The notes under the pieces were generated by a model. That model worked only from the letters and a program-made list of their open reading frames with translations, was not told where the DNA came from and did no database searches. From Paraprevotella clara YIT 11840 (lineage in GTDB: Bacteria > Bacteroidota > Bacteroidia > Bacteroidales > Bacteroidaceae): DNA of 64,000 nucleotides. Each line of letters begins with the position of its first letter. Position 1 is the stretch's first letter. Positions 36,848 through 45,041 of this stretch are shown piece by piece. The translations under genes were made by a program, and so were the position numbers. The stretch is taken from assembly GCF_000233955.1 (NCBI RefSeq), contig NZ_JH376598.1, forward strand, positions 1 through 64,000, read 5' to 3'.

Positions 36848-37753
36848 ATGAGTAAGATAATGATATGGGTCGGTCAATTCGATTCCGAAGCTGACTTTGA
36901 GAAATATATGGATCAATCGGCTTTCCGTCAATGGTGGAAAGATTATGATGAAGACAATAAGGAACTTCGTTGCCAGTTCTGTAAAGAGCTTGGTGTAATG
37001 GACTATGACGAAGATTCTCTTATTATGAAATATTCTTCTGAAGGACTTGAGAATCTGTTGAATGTTATTCCGGCAGACACAGATAAAATCAAGGAAATAC
37101 TAAGAGCGAAAAAAATAACTGTCGCAAATGCGGCAATCATGTATAATAGCCATGAGGGTATATCATTGCAGAAAGCGACGAATACCGTATCGGTATCCTT
37201 CTTGGGCTCTTTTATTTTTGAACTTAATCCGACTGGTACAACAGCCTCGACTGCCGGTTTGAAATATATGACATGGATTGGGCATACCGATAAAAATGAA
37301 ACCGAATTTATGGAGTATTTTAATCAAGAGCAATACCTCAAGGAGTTGGAAGCGTATGAATCCGGTCAGAGCAAAAAGCGTCCCAATCCCGAACATCGTT
37401 GTCAGTTCTGTAAAGACTTAGGTATAAAATTCTATTATCCAGAGTTTTTAAGAATTAAAATTGACAAAACATGTACAATGAATTCTGTTCAATTAATTCA
37501 ATCAGTTATAATAGACAATAATGTACTTGATTGTTGGGTTGAAAAATCATTAAATAGAAATGGCCTTAATAATGCCTCAAATAATTGTACTTTCTGCTAT
37601 ATCCCGAATGGTTTTAGAGATAAAAAGAAAAACCAAAAAGTTTTTATTCTTAAAGAAAACATGAAAGGTCATCTTGGCATACCTAAAAAATATGTTGAAG
37701 AGATTGCGGACTATAATGGTCTTCGTTACTTATCAACATTTGAATGGGAATAA
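36848..37753 (+). CDS. cassette 11: double-domain Imm22-like immunity protein
   Basis: 301 residues made of two Imm22-like domains. The first (1 to about 135) starts Ile-Trp-Val-Gly-Gln-Phe-Asp-Ser and has Cys-Gln-Phe-Cys-Lys-Glu-Leu-Gly followed by Tyr-Asp-Glu-Asp; the second (about 140-301) repeats this as Thr-Trp-Ile-Gly and Cys-Gln-Phe-Cys-Lys-Asp-Leu-Gly. The CQFC pair in each may bind metal. Paralog of cassette 14; the first 167 nt of the two cassettes, leader included, are identical. Imm22 proteins protect against polymorphic toxins (family knowledge). Confidence 0.75.
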   Translation: MSKIMIWVGQFDSEADFEKYMDQSAFRQWWKDYDEDNKELRCQFCKELGVMDYDEDSLIMKYSSEGLENLLNVIPADTDKIKEILRAKKITVANAAIMYNSHEGISLQKATNTVSVSFLGSFIFELNPTGTTASTAGLKYMTWIGHTDKNETEFMEYFNQEQYLKELEAYESGQSKKRPNPEHRCQFCKDLGIKFYYPEFLRIKIDKTCTMNSVQLIQSVIIDNNVLDCWVEKSLNRNGLNNASNNCTFCYIPNGFRDKKKNQKVFILKENMKGHLGIPKKYVEEIADYNGLRYLSTFEWE

Positions 37754-37812
37754 GCGACTAACAAACAGCAAACCGACTAAAAAGCGGAACGCTGCCAAAC
37801 ATTATAAACTCT
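37752..37812 (+). repeat. attC-like repeat 12
   Basis: CAGC...GCTG class. Left arm AAGCGACTAAC pairs 10 nt with the start of cassette 11. Confidence 0.9.
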
Positions 37813-37830
37813 GGATATAAGGATGAATGT

Positions 37831-38322
37831 ATGAATAATCAATATGCAGTTTTAATAAGTAGTGAAATCCCTGAACTTGGAGAATTGGACTTACTGCGCT
37901 CAATTTACCGAGAGTTGAATGGTTATATGGAAGATTACAATAACCAAATCAACTTAGATGATTTGGGAGATTGGAAACTTCTCATACAGATAAATCTTCG
38001 AAATACTAATGGGGGGATTGGGATTTTCAAACGGGCAAAACGTTTCCCATCTAATAAAGAGTTTGAAATATCTATTTCCATACCAGTACCAAATTTGGAG
38101 GAAGCACGCTATGGAATATCCGATATGACGGGGATTTATATTCCTTTAAATATTAAAAACTTCTACATTCTTTCTCCATGCTTTAGTAAATATGATAATT
38201 TGTATCATTATATTCTTGAGAGTGCAAAACAAACCATAGATGCAGCTTTTACTTATGGCTTTACATGTAACGGCAAAAGAATAAAGAAAAAAGAGTTTAT
38301 AACAAACAGCACTACCGACTGA
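37831..38322 (+). CDS. cassette 12: Imm9-like immunity protein
   Basis: 163 residues, soluble. The stretch Phe-Pro-Ser-Asn-Lys-Glu-Phe-Glu-Ile-Ser-Ile-Ser-Ile-Pro-Val-Pro (about 72-87), then Tyr-Gly-Ile and a late Phe-Thr-Cys-Asn-Gly-Lys, is what I remember of Imm9; I am only moderately sure. The C-terminal Thr-Asn-Ser-Thr-Thr-Asp is read from the repeat. Confidence 0.62.
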   Translation: MNNQYAVLISSEIPELGELDLLRSIYRELNGYMEDYNNQINLDDLGDWKLLIQINLRNTNGGIGIFKRAKRFPSNKEFEISISIPVPNLEEARYGISDMTGIYIPLNIKNFYILSPCFSKYDNLYHYILESAKQTIDAAFTYGFTCNGKRIKKKEFITNSTTD

Positions 38323-38353
38323 ATAAGGCGGAACGCTGCAAACCATTATCCGC
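38292..38353 (+). repeat. attC-like repeat 13
   Basis: CAGC...GCTG class. Left arm AGAGTTTATAAC pairs 11 nt with the start of cassette 12. Contains that gene's stop codon. Confidence 0.9.
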
Positions 38354-38383
38354 AATAGTAAAACAATTAAAAATTAAAAGATT

Positions 38384-38776
38384 ATGGCAACAACAGAAGA
38401 AAGAGACATCTTTAATAATGAGTATGTTCAAATTTACACAAATGGTTCTGGTAACATTGTTCTGCTCTTCCAAAATGAGGTTGAAAAAACATTGGCAATA
38501 GGAGAGCAAATGAATGAGATAAACGAAGAGGCGTACATGAATGGTTACAACTGGGATGCCTTCTTCAACTACTATCTGGAAGAAAATGCACCAGACATTT
38601 TGGAAAGTATGGAAAGCGACCCTGAAGCTGGTTCTTACGCAGCTTATTTTGAGGACACCGCAGAAAACGAGCAAAAAGCAAAACGCTTTGCCGACATTAT
38701 CATCTCTTTAATAGAAAACGAAGAAGAAATATATAAAATTCTTCGAGAGAAAGGAGATGAAATCGAATGGGATTAA
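38384..38776 (+). CDS. cassette 13: Imm51 immunity protein
   Basis: 130-residue acidic protein that fits Imm51 over its whole length: Glu-Ala-Tyr-Met-Asn-Gly-Tyr-Asn-Trp (about 48-56), Asn-Tyr-Tyr-Leu-Glu-Glu-Asn-Ala-Pro, Asp-Pro-Glu-Ala-Gly and a closing Gly-Asp-Glu-Ile-Glu-Trp. Probably binds and blocks a toxin domain in the cytoplasm; the toxin is not encoded here. Confidence 0.82.
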   Translation: MATTEERDIFNNEYVQIYTNGSGNIVLLFQNEVEKTLAIGEQMNEINEEAYMNGYNWDAFFNYYLEENAPDILESMESDPEAGSYAAYFEDTAENEQKAKRFADIIISLIENEEEIYKILREKGDEIEWD

Positions 38777-38802
38777 CCATTTGTATAAATAGAAATAATT
38801 AT

Positions 38803-38862
38803 GCGGATAACACGCAGATAAGCAACCGTAACAGGTTGCTATCTGCATCCCATTAGTCGCTT
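38803..38862 (+). repeat. attC-like repeat 14
   Basis: Longest inner stem of the set: GCAGATA / TATCTGC and GCAACC / GGTTGC. Left arm pairs 9 nt with the start of cassette 13. Confidence 0.9.
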
Positions 38863-38880
38863 GAAAAATAAAAAAAGAAA

Positions 38881-39774
38881 ATGAGTAAGATAATGATATG
38901 GGTCGGTCAATTCGATTCCGAAGCTGACTTTGAGAAATATATGGATCAATCGGCTTTCCGTCAATGGTGGAAAGATTATGATGAAGACAATAAGGAACTT
39001 CGTTGCCAGTTCTGTAAGGAGCTTGGTGTAATGAACTATGATGAGGATTTTCTTATTATGAAATTCACATCTGACGGCTTGGCAGGATTACTCAACCTTA
39101 TTCCTGCTGATACCCAAAAGATAAGTCTGTCGATGGCTGATAAAAATATTACAATGGCAAATGCTGTTATCTGCTATAATTGTCGTGAGGGTATATCTCC
39201 TAAGAAGGCAGAGAATGCCACAACCATGACTTATCTTGGTACGTTTGAGTTTGAACTGTCGCCTGAAGGTGTACAAGGGTCTAATGCTGGATTAGAATAT
39301 ATGATTTGGATTGGCACAACCGATAAAAGTCGGGAAGAATTTATGGAGTATTTCAATCAAGATGAATACATGAAAGAAATACGAGATTACAAAGAAAGTC
39401 GTACAAAGAAACGCCCAAATCCGGAACATCGCTGTCAGTTCTGTAAAGACATTAATATAAAGTATTACTATCCAGAATTTCTAACTGTGGAAATTAAGGA
39501 TGAACCCGAAAATCCTTTTAATCTTGTTAGAATGATGATTGATAACAAACTTGTCCTTGACTGGTATATTGAGTCCGATATTGATGAATACCACATAAAG
39601 CCATCAAATTGTATTGTGTGCTATATACCCAATGGTTTCAAGGACAACAAAAGGAATCAGAAAATCTTTATTAAGAAGAAAAATTATGATTCATATGAAA
39701 CACCTAAAAAATTTGTGGATGAATTAGACAGTTACAACGGTATTCAATATTTGGAAACTTATATTGCAGAATAA
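38881..39774 (+). CDS. cassette 14: double-domain Imm22-like immunity protein
   Basis: 297-residue paralog of the cassette 11 product with the same two-domain order and both CQFC pairs. The first 45 or so residues are identical, after which the two proteins diverge strongly, while the domain boundaries stay aligned. This points to recombination between the cassettes or selection on the toxin-facing surface. Same putative function as cassette 11, probably against a different toxin variant. Confidence 0.75.
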   Translation: MSKIMIWVGQFDSEADFEKYMDQSAFRQWWKDYDEDNKELRCQFCKELGVMNYDEDFLIMKFTSDGLAGLLNLIPADTQKISLSMADKNITMANAVICYNCREGISPKKAENATTMTYLGTFEFELSPEGVQGSNAGLEYMIWIGTTDKSREEFMEYFNQDEYMKEIRDYKESRTKKRPNPEHRCQFCKDINIKYYYPEFLTVEIKDEPENPFNLVRMMIDNKLVLDWYIESDIDEYHIKPSNCIVCYIPNGFKDNKRNQKIFIKKKNYDSYETPKKFVDELDSYNGIQYLETYIAE

Positions 39775-39834
39775 AGCGACTAACAAACGGATAATTTCCC
39801 TTAAAGGTCGATTATCCACTGGACATTATAATAA
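39774..39834 (+). repeat. attC-like repeat 15
   Basis: Left arm pairs 10 nt with the start of cassette 14. GGATAAT / ATTATCC stem. The arm overlaps the last base of the cassette 14 stop codon. Confidence 0.88.
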
Positions 39835-39851
39835 ATAAAAATCAAAGCATT

Positions 39852-40415
39852 ATGGCAAAATATGAGTTGGGGGCAATTTATAAAATTAATGGTCGAAGTG
39901 GTGAATTGTATTATGTAAGACTTTTGACAAACGACTGTTATGGCGTTTTTTCATCATTAGAAGGCGAACTGAATGAAGAGACATTTGCTCAAACCCATTA
40001 TCGTCTCTATTTTAGCTGTAACTCTTTTCCTATAAAACGAGGTATATGGGAAAAAGTCGTATCATCTCCAAACTGTACAGATATTGCACGGTGGCAACGC
40101 CCTCAATATTTAGCTAATTTTGCTAATTTCAACATGAAATTATTTCTTGATCAATGTAGAGTTTTTCATGAAGATGGGAACCTTTATCAATGTGAAAGTA
40201 AAGAGGAGTTTATTAGATTAGTAAAATCCGGTAAGATTTTATTTTGTTTTAATACTTATGAAATTATACCAGACTTTCTAATGAGGTATTACAAGGATTT
40301 CCCCAATAGCTATATTGTAAATAAAGATTTTATCCATAGTGGAACTTTGGAATACCAAAAAGAACAAACAAATGTATTAAAAGAATTAGGCTTTGATATT
40401 GGAAACTTATTATAA
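39852..40415 (+). CDS. cassette 15: Imm26-like protein
   Basis: 187-residue soluble protein. The N-terminus (Leu-Gly-Ala-Ile-Tyr-Lys-Ile, Tyr-Tyr-Val-Arg-Leu-Leu, Tyr-Gly-Val-Phe) follows the beta-barrel pattern of Imm26, with Trp-Glu-Lys-Val (about 67-70) and Trp-Gln-Arg-Pro after it. The C-terminal 90 residues are less typical. Moderate confidence in the family name. Confidence 0.6.
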   Translation: MAKYELGAIYKINGRSGELYYVRLLTNDCYGVFSSLEGELNEETFAQTHYRLYFSCNSFPIKRGIWEKVVSSPNCTDIARWQRPQYLANFANFNMKLFLDQCRVFHEDGNLYQCESKEEFIRLVKSGKILFCFNTYEIIPDFLMRYYKDFPNSYIVNKDFIHSGTLEYQKEQTNVLKELGFDIGNLL

Positions 40416-40467
40416 CAAGCGGCTGAACATTCCTATAAAGGTTAGTTAGCCACCAAACATTACCGAT
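40407..40467 (+). repeat. attC-like repeat 16
   Basis: Left arm TTATTATAAC pairs 9 nt with the start of cassette 15. GGCT...AGCC class. The arm overlaps the end of the gene. Confidence 0.87.
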
Positions 40468-40480
40468 TAACAATGACAAT

Positions 40481-41092
40481 ATGAAATGGTATAAAATATA
40501 CTTGAATGGAGAAAATCGAATATGGAAGAAATGTATTACATATTCGTGGGAGTTTATATATGAAGATAAAGAAATTAATTTTCAAAGAATTATAGATTCA
40601 TCTTCATCGGAAAGGTATCAGATAAAAGCTCTTATCAAAGGTAAGGGGCTAATCGCTAAAAGTATATCTGAATTTGGGCAAATAAGAATGCCAGAATTTG
40701 CTGAAGTCAGCCATTTGTTTCTTGTCAGAGAAGATATATTGAATATAAACGAATTGTCCTCCATAAAAGGAATTTCTTTAAAAAGGGTTTCAGTACATGG
40801 AGATTTCCCACTTGATTATATGGCAATTATTTTTAATGAAGTAATTGATTGTGTTGACAATATTCATTCCAAACGAGAAGAATTTGAATGCATGAGTACA
40901 CTTGTGTTAGATATGTCTAAAATACCTTCATCTGTAGATGGGTTCTTTTTAAAAGGGTGGAATAAATACGGTTTTTATAAAAACATTGTCAATGAAAATA
41001 TGAAAATGCAATTACTTCATTTGTATAAGGCAAATGAGTTTTTAAAATTTAAAGAAATAGAAATAAATGGCACATCGGTAACAAATGGATAA
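40481..41092 (+). CDS. cassette 16: unrecognised protein
   Basis: 203 residues, soluble, alternating strands and helices. The N-terminus is Tyr-Lys-Ile-Tyr-Leu-Asn-Gly-Glu-Asn and the middle contains Leu-Val-Arg-Glu-Asp-Ile. The layout recalls Imm11/DUF1629 proteins but no decisive motif is visible. The gene ends inside the repeat (Ser-Val-Thr-Asn-Gly). Confidence 0.65.
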   Translation: MKWYKIYLNGENRIWKKCITYSWEFIYEDKEINFQRIIDSSSSERYQIKALIKGKGLIAKSISEFGQIRMPEFAEVSHLFLVREDILNINELSSIKGISLKRVSVHGDFPLDYMAIIFNEVIDCVDNIHSKREEFECMSTLVLDMSKIPSSVDGFFLKGWNKYGFYKNIVNENMKMQLLHLYKANEFLKFKEIEINGTSVTNG

Positions 41093-41130
41093 ATCTCCGT
41101 AAGAGAGATTATCCGCCGAACATTAGTTGC
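41074..41130 (+). repeat. attC-like repeat 17
   Basis: Left arm ATCGGTAAC pairs 8 nt with the start of cassette 16. GGATAAATCTC / GAGATTATCC stem, almost continuous. Confidence 0.9.
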
Positions 41131-41149
41131 GGTCAAAAACGAAATAAAA

Positions 41150-41845
41150 ATGAATGTAATATCAGAAAAAGAATATTCGTTTTCAAATGTGCTTTTTTGG
41201 AACGTAATGTTACATCATCATATTCGAGCCTTTGATGAAGAAAGGGATGCGAATTTTGATGAAGTATGGGATGAAGAACTTGTACCAACATTGTTGGATG
41301 AAAAGAAGTACAAGAAATATTGGTGTTGGCTATCTCAAATTGATTTGAAAACATCCGAAAATCAAGGTGAAATAGAAAACCCAAGAACTCTAACACTTCC
41401 TATCGGCAGCGATATTATATTGACAATAGAATTTCATCCTTGCTGTACATATTATTTTTTGAATGACACTTTAATCGGGGAAGTTAGTGGCAACTTTCAC
41501 TTGAAGTATCTCACATATTCGGAATTAATGAGGATTACAAAAGAGAAATATGGAGATGTACTGTTCCATTTACTCTTACCTTTGTCTGCAATCAGGGAAC
41601 AAGAAAAAGACATAGCACTTAATGAAATAATCCAACGATTGCAACAAATTCCCTTATTCAAGGAACATTCCGCATATATAGGTAAATGTATCTTGAATGG
41701 ATTATTAATATCCAACTCTGACATACAAGAAATTCCCAAGATAGGAACGATATGTACAAGCAATCATTCATATAGAAATGCTTTGGTATATGATGATGAA
41801 AGGCAGGAAATAAAGGAGCTAAATATCCTTTTATCGAGATTATAA
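41150..41845 (+). CDS. cassette 17: unrecognised protein
   Basis: 231-residue soluble protein. Begins with an aromatic helix (Phe-Trp-Asn-Val-Met-Leu-His-His-His), has a Cys-Cys pair in a strand near residue 103 (Phe-His-Pro-Cys-Cys-Thr-Tyr-Tyr), then a long helical part. No family is recognised. Candidate new immunity protein by context. Confidence 0.65.
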   Translation: MNVISEKEYSFSNVLFWNVMLHHHIRAFDEERDANFDEVWDEELVPTLLDEKKYKKYWCWLSQIDLKTSENQGEIENPRTLTLPIGSDIILTIEFHPCCTYYFLNDTLIGEVSGNFHLKYLTYSELMRITKEKYGDVLFHLLLPLSAIREQEKDIALNEIIQRLQQIPLFKEHSAYIGKCILNGLLISNSDIQEIPKIGTICTSNHSYRNALVYDDERQEIKELNILLSRL

Positions 41846-41849
41846 ATAT

Positions 41850-41912
41850 GCAACTAACAAGCGGATTAATCTCCTATAAAGGTCGATTATCCACAGAACA
41901 TTATCAACTTAT
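41850..41912 (+). repeat. attC-like repeat 18
   Basis: Left arm GCAACTAAC pairs 8 nt with the start of cassette 17. GGATTAAT / ATTATCC-type stem. Confidence 0.88.
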
Positions 41913-41914
41913 TA

Positions 41915-42376
41915 ATGAATAAAATGAAAAAAGACAAACATATAAAAGTGCTATTCCACTTGGAACAAGATGAAGATGGCTATCCACCATTTTCTATTGA
42001 AGGTTTGTGGTGCAAAAAGGCAAGTAATGATACCTATATTGTCGATAATGTGCCATTCTATACCTATGGAATCAGTTTGGGGGATGAGATATGTGTTACA
42101 GAAGAAGATGGCGAATATCATTTTCAATCCATAGTGAATCCCTCTGGAAATAGCACATTGAGGGTACATTTTAACGATAAACGTATGCAGATGGTCAGAG
42201 ACAAACTACTTGATATGGGATGCAAGGTAGAGATTTCTAATCTCTCTTCATTCGTATCCATAAATGTACCACAAGAAGTTTCCTTAAAAGTGGTCGAAGA
42301 TGTTCTGACCAATATGCAAAAAGAATGTGATAGTTTGGCTTATGAACATGGTGTTGTCAGACAAAATATAAGTTGA
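41915..42376 (+). CDS. cassette 18: DUF4265 protein
   Basis: 153 residues that fit DUF4265: Gln-Asp-Glu-Asp-Gly-Tyr-Pro-Pro (about 18-25), Glu-Gly-Leu-Trp, Tyr-Ile-Val-Asp-Asn-Val-Pro-Phe, Gly-Asp-Glu-Ile and Gly-Asn-Ser-Thr-Leu-Arg-Val. Cytoplasmic. DUF4265 genes are frequent in toxin-immunity arrays; activity unknown. An ATG at 41924 is an alternative start. Confidence 0.8.
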   Translation: MNKMKKDKHIKVLFHLEQDEDGYPPFSIEGLWCKKASNDTYIVDNVPFYTYGISLGDEICVTEEDGEYHFQSIVNPSGNSTLRVHFNDKRMQMVRDKLLDMGCKVEISNLSSFVSINVPQEVSLKVVEDVLTNMQKECDSLAYEHGVVRQNIS

Positions 42377-42430
42377 TAACAAACAGCAGATCGACTGAAT
42401 AAGCGGAACGCTGCCGAACATTATCGTTGT
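42368..42430 (+). repeat. attC-like repeat 19
   Basis: CAGC...GCTG class. Left arm pairs 12 nt with the start of cassette 18, the longest match of the array; the gene's stop lies in it. Confidence 0.9.
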
Positions 42431-42449
42431 CAACATTAGAATAAAAAAA

Positions 42450-42962
42450 ATGAAAACAATAGAAGATATGAAACTTGAATTATTGAGTGATAACTCAAAT
42501 AAGTTCATGCAGACTCTAATAGATTATGACATAAAAAGTAAAGACAAATATGGCAGTAATCTACTTCATTATTATATAATGAACTATGATAGTATTGTAC
42601 ATCCAGCAGGTGTGATTATATCCGAATTTATAAAAAAAGGATTGGATATAAATGATAAAAGAAAAGACGGACGGACTGCATTATATCTTTCTGTTCAGTG
42701 TCAGCTACAAGATATTTTTGAAATACTCCTGAATAGCAATGCAGATTTGGATATACAAAATGTAAATGGGAATACTCCTTTATAGGAAGCCGTTATGCGA
42801 TACCGTGGAGATGGCTTCTTTATCGAACAACTTTTGAAAAATGGGGCTAATCCCGATATAAAAAATAACTATGGAGTATCTCCTAAATCATTGGCAAGAA
42901 CTATCGCAAATTATGATGTAAGAAGATTCTTTAACAACGATAACAAACAGCAAACCGACTGA
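42450..42962 (+). pseudogene. cassette 19: ankyrin-repeat protein with internal amber stop
   Basis: One continuous frame of 170 codons with a TAG at codon 112 (42783-42785), right after Gly-Asn-Thr-Pro-Leu. The frame then goes on through a further ankyrin repeat (Phe-Ile-Glu-Gln-Leu-Leu-Lys-Asn-Gly-Ala-Asn-Pro-Asp) to a stop inside the repeat at 42960. Ankyrin repeats usually have Trp or another large residue here, and a TGG to TAG change explains it. The intact part (111 residues, 42450-42785) may still be made. Same family as cassette 5. Confidence 0.8.
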
Positions 42963-42991
42963 ACAAGCGGCACGCTGCCAAACATTAATCG
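42934..42991 (+). repeat. attC-like repeat 20
   Basis: CAGC...GCTG class. Left arm ACAACGATAAC pairs 10 nt with the start of cassette 19. Confidence 0.9.
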
Positions 42992-43002
42992 CTGAGAAAA
43001 AT

Positions 43003-43467
43003 ATGAATAATTGGATTGAAACATCAGGAAGCCCATTTGTCATTGTTGAGCAACAATATGCCCATCAATGGAAGGGTCAAGAAAACTACAATGCTATATG
43101 TAGCGTAACAGATTACTTGGGGAAAATCTATATAGACAATCATGTCTTATTGGTAATGGGAGATGAACCGATGGCTACACGCATAGTAAATAAAGATGGA
43201 GCAATTTTAATAATTCGTTGGAAGTATGCTCCCGATTATCTAACGGTGGAAAAACTTCTGGAGAATGATATAGTAACTGGGGCAGAACCGATAGAAGAAG
43301 TTGAAGTAAAATGGGATTCTACTGAATTAGTCCTATTTGATTCTTTGTCTCCCTATTGTGAAGCGTCGGTTAAAGTTTTTTTATCATTACAAAAAACATC
43401 TTGTATAATAAAAACTTATCTTTATCAAAAAGACGAAGTATCTTTAATAATACATTCAATCCAATAA
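43003..43467 (+). CDS. cassette 20: Imm21 immunity protein
   Basis: 154 residues. Typical Imm21 order: Trp-Ile-Glu-Thr-Ser-Gly-Ser-Pro-Phe (about 4-12), Trp-Lys-Gly, Asp-Tyr-Leu, then Leu-Val-Met-Gly-Asp-Glu-Pro-Met-Ala-Thr-Arg (about 49-59) and Ile-Ile-Arg-Trp. Single-domain cytoplasmic protein; neutralises a toxin domain not present in the window. Confidence 0.82.
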   Translation: MNNWIETSGSPFVIVEQQYAHQWKGQENYNAICSVTDYLGKIYIDNHVLLVMGDEPMATRIVNKDGAILIIRWKYAPDYLTVEKLLENDIVTGAEPIEEVEVKWDSTELVLFDSLSPYCEASVKVFLSLQKTSCIIKTYLYQKDEVSLIIHSIQ

Positions 43468-43470
43468 AGA

Positions 43471-43531
43471 CGATTAACAAGCGGCTCAACCTCCCCTTAA
43501 AGGTCGGTTAGCCACCAAACATTATCTGCCC
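43471..43531 (+). repeat. attC-like repeat 21
   Basis: GGCT...AGCC class. Left arm CGATTAAC pairs 7 nt with the start of cassette 20. Confidence 0.9.
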
Positions 43532-43540
43532 ATAAAAAGA

Positions 43541-44536
43541 ATGAATATGAAAATAGAATTAGAAAATTGCCAAAAAAGTCTTACTCTCAAAGATTTTGAA
43601 GAAATAGAGAGTAAATTGGGTTATGCCTTGCCGGAAAGACTGAAAGAGTTCTATTTACAATATAATGGAGGTTCTACGAAACAGATCGCAAGCATAAATA
43701 AATATCAAGAGGTGGAAATTGAAGATTTCTTCCCATTCAAATATAACAAGGATTTTAAGAATGACCCCAGATATACGGCAGAAGGCGAAACATTAGAGTT
43801 AAGAAAAGCAGGAGCTATATCTGATAGCATTCTTATTTTTGCTATGGAATCTACCGATGAAGGTCGGATTACCATAGACTTGGTTAATGGAAAGATCTAT
43901 CTTTACCCTATTGTGGGGATGCAAGATGTAATCTTCAATTTTGGAGAGCCACGACTTGTTGCAAATTCAATAGATGATTTCTTTGACAATCTCGTTGTTT
44001 TGGACGGGCACAAAGCAATTCCAGCAATAGAAGAAATCGAAGAGGGACAAACGGAGACAGCAGGTGTAATGCCTGAACTTTCGGACTGTTCGGCTTCGCT
44101 AACAAAAGAAGATATAAAGAATTTTGAGGTTGAGTTGAATGTAAAGATTCCGGCAGGCATGAAGAACTTTTACCTCAAGTTCAACGGTGGTATGCCATCA
44201 CCATATTGTTATCAACCGCAGGACGAGGATTTGGATCGGGTGGAGATAAATGCGTTCTTTCCGATAAAGGAACGCACCAATGCTTTTGAAACAATTGAAG
44301 TCATAGCCAAAGATATATGGAGTAGGAATTTAATGCCATGCAATCTGTTGCCTTTTGCTATGGATTCGGGTGGAAACTATTATGCGTTGAACTTGAAGAA
44401 TAAAAAGATTTACTATTACTTGACTGACGAGTGGGACGAAAACGCTTCAAGAGAATACAACTTTGAAACAAATACTCGTTACATCGCCCAGTCATTCAAT
44501 TACTTTATAAATCATTTCATCGAAGAAGAGGAATAA
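43541..44536 (+). CDS. cassette 21: tandem SMI1/KNR4 (SUKH) protein
   Basis: 331 residues with two SUKH domains, about 8-150 and 185-330. Each has the Leu-Lys-Glu/Met-Lys-Asn-Phe-Tyr-Leu...Asn-Gly-Gly motif (about 36-48 and 206-218), a Phe-Phe-Pro strand and a Phe-Ala-Met-(Glu/Asp)-Ser loop. A Glu-rich linker joins them. The duplication parallels that in cassettes 11 and 14. Probable immunity protein. Confidence 0.85.
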   Translation: MNMKIELENCQKSLTLKDFEEIESKLGYALPERLKEFYLQYNGGSTKQIASINKYQEVEIEDFFPFKYNKDFKNDPRYTAEGETLELRKAGAISDSILIFAMESTDEGRITIDLVNGKIYLYPIVGMQDVIFNFGEPRLVANSIDDFFDNLVVLDGHKAIPAIEEIEEGQTETAGVMPELSDCSASLTKEDIKNFEVELNVKIPAGMKNFYLKFNGGMPSPYCYQPQDEDLDRVEINAFFPIKERTNAFETIEVIAKDIWSRNLMPCNLLPFAMDSGGNYYALNLKNKKIYYYLTDEWDENASREYNFETNTRYIAQSFNYFINHFIEEEE

Positions 44537-44539
44537 AGC

Positions 44540-44600
44540 GGGCAGATAACAAGCGGATCAATCTCCTTTAATGATGATTATCCGCCGAACATTACTAACG
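44540..44600 (+). repeat. attC-like repeat 22
   Basis: GGAT...ATCC class. Left arm GGGCAGATAAC pairs 10 nt with the start of cassette 21. Confidence 0.9.
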
Positions 44601-44613
44601 ATAACAAATTTGT

Positions 44614-44982
44614 ATGAAAGTTTTTATTGGAGGTGAATTGGAACATAGTATTTCTGATAAGTTTCGTAAAGCAAGAAACTCTGTAATAGAATATATGGAT
44701 TGTCTATGTGATATTTCATATATTAATGAACTAAGTTTCTATGTATTCTGCTTAAAAGGATTTACTACAAATCCATTAAGTCGATATTCGAAAAAACGTA
44801 ATCGGATAGAATTGGAAATTCTACTCCCATTTGATAAATTTGAAACAGCAAATGATTCTCAATGTGTTGAGATATTGAAACAAAGTATTCTTGATGCTAT
44901 TGAGAACTATAAAAATAAAAACATTCCACAACAATATATTGATGTAATTGTAGAAAAAATGAAAGCATCAATTAATGAATGA
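44614..44982 (+). CDS. cassette 22: Imm44-like immunity protein
   Basis: 122 residues. Gly-Gly-Glu-Leu-Glu...Phe-Arg-Lys-Ala-Arg-Asn (about 6-22), then Tyr-Ser-Lys-Lys-Arg-Asn-Arg-Ile-Glu-Leu-Glu-Ile and Asp-Lys-Phe-Glu-Thr-Ala, follow the layout I associate with Imm44. Soluble alpha/beta protein with a helical end. Family name is moderately sure. Confidence 0.65.
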   Translation: MKVFIGGELEHSISDKFRKARNSVIEYMDCLCDISYINELSFYVFCLKGFTTNPLSRYSKKRNRIELEILLPFDKFETANDSQCVEILKQSILDAIENYKNKNIPQQYIDVIVEKMKASINE

Positions 44983-44985
44983 ATT

Positions 44986-45040
44986 CGTTAGTAACAAACA
45001 GCACTACTGCTTAAAGCGGAACGCTATTGAACATTACAGC
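44986..45040 (+). repeat. attC-like repeat 23
   Basis: CAGC...GCTA class, shorter than its relatives. Left arm CGTTAGTAAC pairs 9 nt with the start of cassette 22. Confidence 0.85.
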
Positions 45041-45041
45041 T

